A DNA stretch of 64,000 nt, from positions 372,001-436,000 of the forward strand of contig OW569353.1 of assembly GCA_937625935.1 (NCBI GenBank). The letters are read 5' to 3'. Shown here one piece after another: positions 9,904 to 20,025 of this stretch. The position numbers and the translations under genes are program-made. Under the pieces are notes generated by a model. That model worked only from the letters and a program-made list of their open reading frames with translations, was not told the origin of the DNA and searched no databases. Position 1 is the stretch's first letter, and each line of letters starts with the position of its first letter. This DNA is from Tetramitus jugosus (lineage: Eukaryota > Heterolobosea > Eutetramitea > Acrasida > Vahlkampfiidae).

Positions 9904-12222
9904 TTATTCTAACATTGATTGCGCAACTTGCAATTGTAACAAATTGACTCGATCGCTGGCAGACAGTGGCAAATAATTCACAAGCGAGTGATCAATTGGA
10001 CGCTCTTCGTTTAACATAATCTTGTACAGTTCGCTGAGTTCAATAGAAAGCTGAACTACTTTTCCAGACATGTACAGAGCACACTCCAACAACCATTTGT
10101 TTTCCTCTGTGACAACCTTGGGCAACCATTCATTATGTGTCACGAGGGCATCCATCAATTTCTCAACATTGTCCAACAGTTTCTGCACCGAGCTCTGAAT
10201 GTCCGGTGCTCTATTCTGAATCGATATCTGCAACAACTGATAATCGCTTGTGATTGATATGTAGTCGTAATATACCCCACCAGCGGCACTCCAGTTGACA
10301 ACTCTCTTGTCCTTCAGTTGCAACAATTGATCATAAACTGACTGTCCATTGTCGTTCAAAATAGCTCTAGGTGCTGTTTCTATCAACGCATCGTGTGCTT
10401 CATTGTACTTTCCTGCTCTAATTAAGTCATTCACAGATTGTGAAATGTTTCCCTTGTATCTGCTGTACCACGCTCGCGCCTCGTTGATAGCCTCTTCAAT
10501 ATTAATCTGTTCGAGAAATCTCACATAATTTACTCTTTCAATATTTCTCGATATGAGAGCTGTTAAAACACTTGGACTGCTCTTCAAAACCCCTTCTTCT
10601 GTGCAATATTCCATTACATGAACTGCTAATTCCCATAATCCATTACGTTCTAATTGCGCAGCGTACTTTGCACTGAGTTCTGGTGAATAGAGAGAAAGTT
10701 TTGACGATTCAACATTCGACAGCACAGTACAAAGATGCCATGCGAGATGATAATCTAATGGATCTGCTGAATATGCGGCCGGAGAAGTAAATTGATCAAT
10801 GAGTGGAAAGTCAACAATGTTGTCCAATGTTTCATTGCAACAATAGTATTGAATGAGACTGAACTTGATATCAATATCCTTTTCTTTTCTTGTGCCATTC
10901 GTTTCAGTTTGCAAAAACGAATTAGAAGGATAAGGTTCAGAATTCAAAAAACTCATAAAGGCCTGCTCTATCGACTCGTATGGTGATGTTCTGTACCACA
11001 AGTGCATACCTAGCTTCCTCTTCCAATCCAACTTCTTTTCGAATTCAGTACGAATTGCAGAGTTGCTGAATAAGCTACAAACGTCTATGAGTAATTTATC
11101 ACTCGGTAGTGCTCTCTGTATCTCATCCAACAAATCCTTGTGCTGTGATTGAAGTGACTGGGAGAGAAGCAAAGCCAGATCATTCTTACCCATTAAAGCT
11201 GCCTCATACGCTGCCTTTTCTCTCTGATTGCCACTCAACAAGGTAAAAATAGTGGCATAGGCTGATGCTTCACTCCGATTACCGAAAGAAGATGTAATTT
11301 GAGCCAAGTGTTGCTCCACAGTCTCACTAACTTCTCTTGCCAACCATTCACTCAGATTGTGTCGTCGAATCAATGATACTGGTAAGTTGTCGGGCAACTT
11401 TCCCCAAAGTGCCTTCACCAAGCGCCAAATTGATTCTGAATTTTTCAGAGAGTGTCTCACTTGTTCGCTGCACTGTGCACCGTGCTCAATCAGGCACTGT
11501 TGTGCAATTTGTTGATTCCTGTCGATTAAAACATCAGTCAATTGCTCATTCATTGCTGGATATCCCTCCAATCTCTCATTCATCATATCACTACCAATCA
11601 CTCTTGCTCCCTGAACCAGTGCACGCTTCTTGTGCTTTGGATTATAGTGTCGAAACGGTTCCACAAAATAACTCTCTGGATACTTCATTGTGGTCATTTG
11701 CGGATGACGATCAATGTCTATTGTCAAAACACGGAAACCTTTGCTCGCAGGAACAACGAGTCTTCCATCGGATCGAAAGCTTACTGAACACGATCGAGCA
11801 TTCAACACCAGTAAGCTCTTGCTGTGATCATCACTAAATTTTATGTTTTGTGTTTCGAGCATATCATCTTTGATGATGGAAAAGGTTTGATCATAGGGTT
11901 TCGTTTGAACCATTTGTCTCAATTTGGGTGTTGGTGCCATTGTTGGTGCTGTGAGTGGTGTTGTTGGTTTTTGCTTCATTTCATCAACAACTAACATGTA
12001 TGTGTGTGTATTTATGTGTGAGTACTATGTCTGAGTGCCTTTCATCGTTTGAAACAAGAAAAAAACATGAAAAAGCTTACAATGTTTCATCGTTCTTCTT
12101 CTCTTGCTCTCTTGCTGAGTTGGTTTTTCTTCTTCCTCTATAAATTCCATTTCTTCATCACTGTCATCGACAAAGTCGAGATCAATACCGAATGCACCAC
12201 GCTCCCTTGTGCTCTTGCTCAT
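9904..12222 (-). CDS. NUP96: stand-alone Nup96 (Nup145C-like) nucleoporin
   Basis: Exon 1 is 12222-12081 and exon 2 is 11990-9904, spliced over a 90-bp intron (11991-12080, GTAAGC..ATGTTAG, phase 1), giving 742 residues. The helical core carries the Nup96 pattern 'LWGKLPDNL...LSEWLAREV' followed by repeated helix pairs, as in the Nup96/Nup145C domain that joins Sec13 in the Y-complex. The N-terminus is short and acidic (DLDFVDDSDEEMEFIEEEE), followed by a segment 'CSVSFRSDGRLVVPASKG' that fits the Sec13-completing blade. In most eukaryotes Nup96 is released from a Nup98-Nup96 precursor. Here the frame starts with its own Met, and a divergent gene begins only 183 bp upstream, so no Nup98 part can be fused. 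It ends 19 bp from the WDR4 stop. Confidence 0.85.
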
Positions 12223-12405
12223 TTTGTTGCTTGTGTTTTTTTCCTCTTGTTCAAGGAAGAAATTGAAGTGATCATGTTCGCGCCATTTGAGCTACGAAAC
12301 CGGCGCCAAATTTTTCTCGTTAACCTCCTTCTAAAGACACAAAAAATTAACAAAGCACTCACGAATCGATCCCCGAGTCGAAAACTGAACTTCGACGGCT
12401 GGAGA
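12223..12405. promoter_or_regulatory. compact divergent promoter with GGCGCC/GCGCC elements
   Basis: The 183 bp between the Nup96 start (minus) and the coiled-coil gene start (plus) hold two E2F-like words: gcgccattt at 12280-12288 and ggcgccaaa at 12302-12310 (TTTGGCGCC on the minus strand). E2F binding is known for the core TTTSGCGC in other eukaryotes; its use here is inference. Confidence 0.3.
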
Positions 12406-15400
12406 ATGAATAGCATGAACTCAAGACTGAGTATGGCAGGAAGGAAGGTATGGACGGAGGGAAACAAGTGATCACAACCCATGAACAAAAATACTTAACT
12501 TTTTTCTTAGGTTGCTGAGAATATCAGCTCAGTTGAAAATATTCCAGAGTTCTTGACCAATGACAAAACACTCACAAATATTCAATTAGAGATGATCAAG
12601 AAGGAATTTGACGATCGATTCATGTACCTCTCAGAAGAACTCTCTAGTATGCTACTGCAAATGAATAATGATGAAATTCTTAAACAGATGGGAAAGGATA
12701 ATGCCAGTGCCTCCCATATACAAGATAGGATCGCGGAAGTTCTCAAAGAAGCGCTTCACACCGAACAAGAGAGTCATATCAGACATCTAACAGAACAACT
12801 AGCGATAAAAGCGTCAGAATTATCCAATGTCGTTCAACAATTTGATAATTTGAGAACAACTCTTTCCAAATGTGATAATCATTTGCAGAAAGAGATGCAG
12901 CTCCGGAATGAAAAAGAGAAGAAGTTGGCAGCATACAAAGCGAAACTAAAAGAAATGACGAACAAGAATTCGGAATCATTGCTTACTCAAGATAAGATTA
13001 TGAAAGAAGCAAAGAAACATAATGAGAAGGTCAATACCCTAACAGAGAAAATAGCTTTCTTAGAACATGAACTAGCATTGAAAGAGTCACATTTGAAGAA
13101 AAAGAAAAAGGAATCATCAAAGGATGAATCTGAAATTCAACACTTGAAAGAAGAACTGGAGAGGGTTACTACAACAAATATTCAAAACTCTCAGCTTATC
13201 TCAAAACTATCTGAGGAAAAATCGACACTTCAACAAGAACTAGATCAGACCAAAGAACTCCTGTTAAAGTCAGAGCAGGAGAGATTGGAGCTAAGAAACA
13301 TGTATATTTCTTTGTCTGAGAAAGTAGAGTCGTTAGTAAAAAGTGATCTAGAAAAAACCACAGATATTGGAGACACCAATAGCATCAACTTTTTAAAACT
13401 GAGAATGAAGGATCTTAAGGTCAAACTATCTGATCAAATTAAGGATCATAAATTAGACCAGAAAGTTCAAAGAAAGAAAGCTAAAGAAGTGGAAAAACTG
13501 GTCGAACAAAAGACAAAGCAACTAAATGAAGCGAATGTCCTGATCATGAAATGCCAAAACAAATTAGAGAAGTATAAAGAAAAGTTGGAAGAAGAGACAA
13601 GAGCAAGGCAGAAAAACGAGAAAGATTTTAGAAGAATCAAAAATGAACTCGAAGAAGACTTAGAAAGAGAGAAGAAATCTTTTAGTGAACTTCAAAGAGA
13701 GTTTAGTAAACGAGTGTCTGAGAGATCCGAGGAATCAGAAAGAAGGATAAGAGATCAGTATGAGACGAAGATATTTGCTCTCCAACGAGATTTGCATGAG
13801 AAAGAACAACAATTTCAAAAGAATAATCTGGAGAACATGATTCAGAATCAACTCAATTCTGTTAGAAAATCGATGCAACCTGATCAGACTGAAAGGATGA
13901 TAGAAGTATATGAAAACAAAATTAAATCATATCAACAAGACTATATCGCCAAGATAGAGCATCAACAGATAATCAGAGAGATGGACCATAGACAAAAGAT
14001 GGAAATTAATGATATTAAGAAACATCTAGAGGCTGAATGTAAGGTTCAATTGAGAGAGTTAGATGAGAGGAAGAACAAAGAGTTCAACTTTACCTTAACC
14101 AATGTGAAACAAGCCGTGAAATCTCTTGAGCTAAAACTGGAGGAAGAACATAGTGTCAACAAAAGGCTGGTGGAGAGAACAGAGAGTGAGAGGAAGATTG
14201 TATTAACTCTGAAAGATACTATTGAAGATCTAGAACAAAAACGAAGATATTTGTCTCAAAATCTAGAAGAATCAACAAACGCTTCGAACCAACTGAGAAG
14301 TACACTAGAAGAAGAAACACGACGAAGGAAAACTCTCGAAGATCAATACCACAATATTTCCAAAGAATCATCGCATCTGTCTCAAACAATCGAGGACTTA
14401 AAGAGTCTCATAGATAATAGAGACAAGCAAATCATTGGTAGCAAGATGGATGCCAAACACCTCAAAGAATCACTAGACCGAGAAGCTGAAAGAAGTCATA
14501 CTTTATTGTTAGAGAAAGAATCCCTTTCCTCGACAGTGTTCAATCTTGATGAATCCAGGAAGAAATTAGTTGAGTGTATAACTTCGGTTACGCAAAACAT
14601 CAAGTCTGAAATGACAGAAACTCGATCTTTGGACTTATCCTCGTTTGTCGAAATTTCAGCCTATTCTAAATCTCTCGATGTGGATGAATGCTGTAAGCAG
14701 TTATTGAACAATTTTACTGAATTCAAAGGACTTATCTCAAAAAATAGAAGTCAATTAGAAGAAAGAGTAAAGAATTCTGACTCAGCTCTATACAACCAAA
14801 AGAAGAAGTTTGAGAAGACAATTAAGAGCATGGGCCAAGTATTTTCAATGAGAATTCAACAACTCAAGAAAGAATTGTCCATTGTTAGGACCACATCTGA
14901 AGGTGCAGCGAACTCTCTGAAATTAACCTTTAGCAAGCAGATAGATTTTCTATTAGCTAAAATAGAGGATACAAACTTAGGAAATCAACAAAAAGTTCGA
15001 CTGATGAAGAGCGAACATCAATATGAATTGCAGGAACTTGAAAGATCTTGGAATCAAAGAGTTCATGAAGAAAAGGAAAAGATGAAGGGAGTGATTCTCC
15101 AATATCAAGAGAAGATAGATACTCTCCAAGAACAGATGAGAGATTTAACCAACCAAAAAACGAGACTTGAACAAGATTGCCAAATGTTCCAGAGGAAGTT
15201 TGAAGACTTCAAGAGAGTATTGTCTCTAACAAACGAGTTTTTATCCATTCCTATTGATGTTCAGAACGGTTTACTCAGCAACCAGAAGGGAATTGTGGAA
15301 AGATTTGTTTCAAAATTGCGGGAGATATTCGAAACTCAAAAGAGAGAGTACGAACAAGCAAAACAGCAATTGTCTGGGGAATACTCTAGTTTGAAAGAAG

Positions 15401-16065
15401 AACTTACAAACTTCAAAAAATTGAGTGATAAACTCCAACAGAGGTGCCTAAAGACTGAAAATGACTTAGCTGAAGCGAAGGGAAAACTTGAAAAAGTAAG
15501 TACAGATTACACCACTGAACTAAATCTCCTATTAGAGCAGTTCTCTTCCTTGGAAAACCGACATAAAGAAGAAATCCTGTCTATTCGAGATAAATCAGCT
15601 TCCATCATCCAAGAAATGAGTGTGAAGTTCCCAGAGATGAAAGGAAGTTACGAGAAGAAATTGAAATCCCTCGAGGAACAGCTCATGAGTGATAGAAACA
15701 AAGTTGATTCACTGAAAAAGGATCGACAAAAGATGGCAAGTGAATTGCAACTAGTGAGGAGTGATCTAAATCAAGCACTAAGTGAAATTGCCCAGAAACA
15801 ACAACAAATGGAACACTTCTCAAGGAAGAGTCAGGAGCAGTTCCAAATTGGTGAGATTGCTATCGATGAACTCCAAAAGAGACTATCAGAGAGAGATAGA
15901 GAAGCAGAACGATTGGCCATGGAAAAGGAACTTCTTCAGCGATCCACCGGTCAGGACAAGCAAGAGATTCAGCGACTCCAAAATATCATGGAACGAGAGT
16001 TCTTGCAAACAAGCACTAACAAAAGTAGGCTTGATAGGTCGCTCGTCGACACCAGCACTTTGTAA
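12406..16065 (+). CDS. long coiled-coil protein of unknown function
   Basis: Exon 1 (12406-12447) and exon 2 (12511-16065) are joined over a 63-bp intron (12448-12510, GTATGG..TTCTTAG) and give 1198 residues. The first exon encodes MNSMNSRLSMAGRK and the junction continues VAENISSVENIPEFL. From about residue 50 to 1170 nearly everything is Lys/Glu/Gln/Leu-rich heptad sequence, with short breaks near residues 690-720. No globular domain, kinase, motor head or transmembrane segment is visible. Such proteins in flagellate/amoeboid protists often belong to centrosomal, basal-body or golgin classes, but nothing here decides between them. The tail STNKSRLDRSLVDTSTL is non-helical. Use of a start further upstream (ATG about 12271, same open frame) cannot be excluded. 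Confidence 0.8.
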
Positions 16066-16430
16066 ATCTAATTATTATTTCATCCTTTTCATAATTGTCA
16101 TTTATTTGTTTGGATTTTATGTATGTACAACAATTGTTTTGGTCAATACTATGTCTGACAGTCGTTCTTGCGATTGTTGTCATAAAAAGCTTGGATAAAG
16201 GAAAGGAGGATTTCGAATGGTTATTGAACGTGCTTTTGGATGGTCGTTGAGATAAATACTGTGTGGACTGCGCATGTTCTGACAGCAGTGTTTCAAATTT
16301 GATAGTAATAATAATTATGGTAGCAGTGGTCATAGTTGTAACAGCCAATCGTCGGGTGTAAGGGCATCGAGTGAACTTCAACAACACTGAATGTGTGAGT
16401 GTGTTGTTGCCACTCTCTCTCTCTACCTTT
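16066..16430. other. convergent 3' intergenic region
   Basis: 365 bp between the coiled-coil gene stop and the G-beta stop. It is AT-rich and has a short TCTCTC run near 16418. I see no gene, RNA or repeat; it probably holds the two 3' untranslated regions. Confidence 0.4.
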
Positions 16431-17782
16431 TTAAGCCCAGACCTTGAGTGTGTGATCCCATGAACCAGTACACATGGCAGTACCATCAGGTGAAATACCC
16501 AAACAACTGACTCTGTTCTCGTGGTCAATCAATGTTTGCAACTGGGTGCCCTTGAGCGTATCCCACACAATCACCTTCTTATCATCATATGCAGAGAACA
16601 AGAATCGTCCGCTCTTACTGAACGAGATACTCGTCACACCCTCTCTAATCGAATCATCGCAATAACTCATCATTTCTCTATCGGCCCGAATGTCAAACAA
16701 TCGACAACTGGCGTCATCAGATCCCGTACCAAAGCTCAATCCGTTAGGGAAGTACTGAACAGAGTTGATATCACTCTCGTGACCCACAAACGTCTGAACA
16801 CACTTTCCAGAACGAATGTCCCAAATCTTTGCCTGAGAGTCGCACGCACCACTGACAAAAGTGTTTTGGTCCTGGGAGACAGAAATGTTCATGACATCAC
16901 CAGTGTGCTCTGTAAACTTGTGCAATGGTTGACCAATCTCAGTGTCCCACAGGATGCAACTCATGTCACCACTGCTCGTCAAGATGTGTCTATCGGTCAT
17001 GAACTTGCAACAACTGAGGTAACCAGTGTGAGCAGAGAGTTCTCTAGTGACTTTGATGGCACCACCAGAGCCACCTCCAGATTGGTTGGATGAGGCTCTC
17101 AGATTATAAACGGAGCAAATGTTGTCCAGTCCACCACAAGCAACAAAGTTACCACTTGGACTGTAGGCACAAGTCATGACCCAGTGACTGCGCAGAGGTA
17201 TAGCATGAACCTTGTATGTGGTCAATGCATTCCAAATGATGAGCTTTCCGTCCTGTGAAGCAGAAACAATTTGCTTGTTGTCTTGACTCCAAGCTAATGA
17301 ATAGATTTTGGCCAAGTGACCTCTCAGAACTTGTCTGCACTTGATTTTGAGTGAACCTGGTTGTACTTCTGGCACTTCGAAGCTGTCGACTATTTGTTGT
17401 CAGTCATGATGATATGGACAGGTGGTGATTCATTATATTTGTAGTCAGAGAAAAAAAAATGATTGGTGTGAGTGAATCTTGTCATTTTTTTTTTGAGAGT
17501 TGACGTGTGCGCACATTTGTGTGAAAGCTTTTTGTAATGTCATGTTTTTTTTTTGTAATCAAAGGGAGAAGTGGGGGAGAGAAATTGAAGGTGGGATTGT
17601 GCGCACACTTATTGGAAGATGTGATAATGATTGTTGTCAAAATCACTGTTGTTGGTGTTGTTTGTTCACATACGTTTCGCATCGTTGGTGGCTTCTCTGT
17701 TTGCTTTGATTTGTTCTTGGAGTGAAGCAGCCTCCTTTCTCGCATTTACAATTGCTTCCTGAACGTGATTGGTGTCAGTCAT
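16431..17782 (-). CDS. heterotrimeric G protein beta subunit
   Basis: Exon 1 (17782-17674) and exon 2 (17389-16431) are spliced over a 284-bp intron (17390-17673, GTATGTG..AAATAG, phase 1), giving 355 residues. The first exon, without which the frame starts only at a GTG, supplies the N-terminal helix ([20 protein letters not shown]...) that pairs with G-gamma. Exon 2 holds seven WD repeats, including [14 protein letters not shown], '[13 protein letters not shown]', [10 protein letters not shown], '[15 protein letters not shown]' and the end [11 protein letters not shown]. The match to G-beta of animals and Dictyostelium is close, with a Gly/Ser-rich insertion (NQSGGGSGG) in the loop after the second blade. 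The product would act with G-alpha and G-gamma at the plasma membrane downstream of GPCRs. The intron is the longest found in the window. Confidence 0.92.
17506..17607. repeat. pair of TGTGCGCACA palindromes in the G-beta intron
   Basis: The 10-bp perfect palindrome TGTGCGCACA occurs at 17506-17515 and again at 17598-17607, 92 bp apart, inside the G-beta intron. Flanks are not otherwise repeated. A palindrome repeated at this spacing may be a protein-binding site pair; nothing shows this directly. Confidence 0.5.
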
Positions 17783-18074
17783 TGTTGTCGTCTAGTTGTG
17801 AACGAAATATAAAGTTTTGTTTGTTGTGGTTGTGGTTGTTGGGGAGACTTTGTTGTTCACGCAGTTTTTTTGGTGGCTGTTGTGTTCCAAGAGGCAACAG
17901 CAGAGACAAGAATACGGTTGAAATTTTTGGTGATGTCTGATGAGACTGACAGTTGGCCGTTGTAATGTAGGGGACAAATTAAGGTCATCTCTCCCAATTT
18001 GAACCTCTGGTGGAAATTTGGTGTTTGGAAGAATCTTTACCGACAGTGAAAGTTTCACCGTCATAACATCAACC

Positions 18075-18971
18075 ATGACTGAAAGACTGTCTATGAAGTT
18101 GCTTTCTTCCTTCAAATTGACTCCCAGCCAAGCAACTCGCGCATTTAATAAATTCGCTGATTCTCATCTCTGGGCTCCGATATCATGGAAGTCGCAGCAT
18201 TACAAAGAACCTAAAATTGTTCCTACATTGATCCCATTTTACCGTCTTTCATTCAGTTGTGACATTCAGGGTGAAGATTTGAATGAGAAGCCACGGAGGT
18301 ATTCGGAACAAGATCTATGCATTTATGGATCGAATACTTATCGAGGCTGTGGTATGGAGAAGCTGGCTTCTATCTATATTCGACGTGGTTCTCTGATGAA
18401 TTGGGAAGGAGTGATTCATGAGGAAGACCTGATGAATATTGACGGTACAGCACCAAATACAACAGCCGAAGATAATTCAGTTGAGAAAACAGACATGCCA
18501 TTGATCGATACAGCTCTGTCTCCTGAAACTATTTGTCAATCATATATGAATAGTGAGTCATTTAGAAATAGAGCTAAAAGATTCTACCCCCAGGCCACAG
18601 GCCATATCACTGTATCAGACATGAGAATTGAAAACAAAAAGTTGATGTATCTTCCTACTTATGTACTTCATGGCGGAACAGAGTTTGTCCCAAAAATAAG
18701 AAGCTTTGTTTGTGCGATGGAGTCAGGCAAGGAGGTGGAGCCACTGGTGATTGGTCAGCCTTACTTTGCTTTCAGAAAAGCCTTTATTCCAAGTTTGTTC
18801 TTTCTTTCAGTATTTGATTACGGAGGAAAGGAATGGACAGATTCCATGCTTGGTACTAATCACTATTTTCCTTTGGTCATTCTACCATCGATCCTCATTT
18901 CCACTTGGATTACTTTTTCATCCTCTCGTACGATCAGAAAGAATTCAAAGGTAATACCTGAGCCATTCTAG
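18075..18971 (+). CDS. orphan protein with a C-terminal membrane segment
   Basis: Single-exon reading of 298 residues from the ATG at 18075. I do not recognise the family. The middle has a patch 'LMYLPTYVLHGGTEF...FVCAMESGK' that resembles the 'Y(V/L)P.Y...Y.G' beta-hairpin seen in several membrane-linked proteins. A C-terminal hydrophobic stretch 'FPLVILPSILISTWITF' is a likely transmembrane helix. The N-terminal part is basic and may be a targeting sequence. The 3' end is uncertain: a donor at 18951 and acceptor at 19003 (53 bp) would replace the last seven codons and run to a stop at 19081, overlapping the next gene on the other strand by 37 bp. The upstream spacer to G-beta (17783-18074) is a divergent promoter. 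Confidence 0.6.
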   Translation: MTERLSMKLLSSFKLTPSQATRAFNKFADSHLWAPISWKSQHYKEPKIVPTLIPFYRLSFSCDIQGEDLNEKPRRYSEQDLCIYGSNTYRGCGMEKLASIYIRRGSLMNWEGVIHEEDLMNIDGTAPNTTAEDNSVEKTDMPLIDTALSPETICQSYMNSESFRNRAKRFYPQATGHITVSDMRIENKKLMYLPTYVLHGGTEFVPKIRSFVCAMESGKEVEPLVIGQPYFAFRKAFIPSLFFLSVFDYGGKEWTDSMLGTNHYFPLVILPSILISTWITFSSSRTIRKNSKVIPEPF

Positions 18972-19044
18972 AGAATATTGGTTGCGCGCATATTCCTCGG
19001 CAGGTACACCTCCAAAATTTCAACTCTCTATGCTTCCATGCCTC

Positions 19045-19779
19045 TTACAAAGTCATGTCATTGAATTTTGTTATTTCTTGAGTAAATTGATTATCTTTAA
19101 GTTCATACCACCTCTCTTGAGCTTGATTTTTAACCAATGTACTCACAACATTGTCTCTTTGTTTTTTCTGTTGTTCAGCAAGTATCCTTTTCTTCTTTTC
19201 AAGCAGAAGAACTTCTTGGTAGCGAAGTGCGGTAATATATTCATCATAGGTGATATTTCCTCTATTGTCAGAACTAGCAAGTACATCTTTTGGGGAAATC
19301 ATTAAGGATTGCCGGTCCTGTACACCCGATAGAGGTGCTTCTGAAATAGTTATTTTGTCTAGAGTTTGCTGGTACTTGTCCACCTCATTCTGCTTTAATA
19401 CTACTTGTCTGTGATGATAATCGGTGTTGAACACACTCAAATCTCTCCTGGTGAAATCTATTGTTTGTTCGAGGTAATCCATAGCTAACTGAGTAGATCT
19501 TGCAGAATTAGGTCTGCTTTGTCGAGTAGGGGTATGTTTCGGAAAACTCCTAACAAAAGATGAGCTTGATCTGTATCTACTGGTGCGGTTAGAGTGAGAG
19601 GTATGAACAGGAATGGAAGGACCCTTTTCTCTCTTCTCTTTGTGCTCCCGGAGAAAGCGTTGAAATTCTTCTTCTTCTCTCTCAGCATTGGTTTTCGAGG
19701 TGCGTTTGGTTGACTGAAAGAAGGAAAGCTTTTGGTGGGGATTGTCAGAAGACGACACTCTATGGCCCTGGAGAAACAT
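19045..19779 (-). CDS. orphan basic/coiled-coil protein
   Basis: The frame gives 244 residues from the first ATG at 19779; the frame stays open further upstream but has no ATG. The N-terminal half is Ser/Arg-rich and looks disordered, with RRxS-type patches. The C-terminal half is helical and charged ('LRYQEVLLLEKKKRILAEQQ'). No known domain is recognised. A 'NITYDEYITALRYQE' segment resembles one EF-hand-like helix but lacks a calcium loop. A second open frame runs from about 19940 without an ATG, so a missing 5' exon is possible. It lies between two genes with short gaps (74 bp and 246 bp). Confidence 0.5.
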   Translation of the reverse strand: MFLQGHRVSSSDNPHQKLSFFQSTKRTSKTNAEREEEEFQRFLREHKEKREKGPSIPVHTSHSNRTSRYRSSSSFVRSFPKHTPTRQSRPNSARSTQLAMDYLEQTIDFTRRDLSVFNTDYHHRQVVLKQNEVDKYQQTLDKITISEAPLSGVQDRQSLMISPKDVLASSDNRGNITYDEYITALRYQEVLLLEKKKRILAEQQKKQRDNVVSTLVKNQAQERWYELKDNQFTQEITKFNDMTL

Positions 19780-20025
19780 AGGATTGATGTTCTTTCTTTT
19801 CGGAAGGATTCGAGAAGAACCGATCCACGAGAAAAGCGCTCCACACAAGATAGCATGATGTTAGGATAATTTTTATTTTGAGCCCCTTGTAGTTCTCCTC
19901 TTTTCAGAGCATGTTTTTGTACAACATCGCTTTGAGCCACAAAACTACCTGCAATAGTAGCAGTAGGTAGCTCAATTTCCGAAGCGTGCGTTTCCGAGTT
20001 TAAAATTCTGACACCAGCAAAGAGT

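Noticed and set aside
17390-17673. Box C/D snoRNA in the G-beta intron
   Set aside because: A CTGA word is present near the 3' end, but no well placed C box or terminal stem pairs with it.
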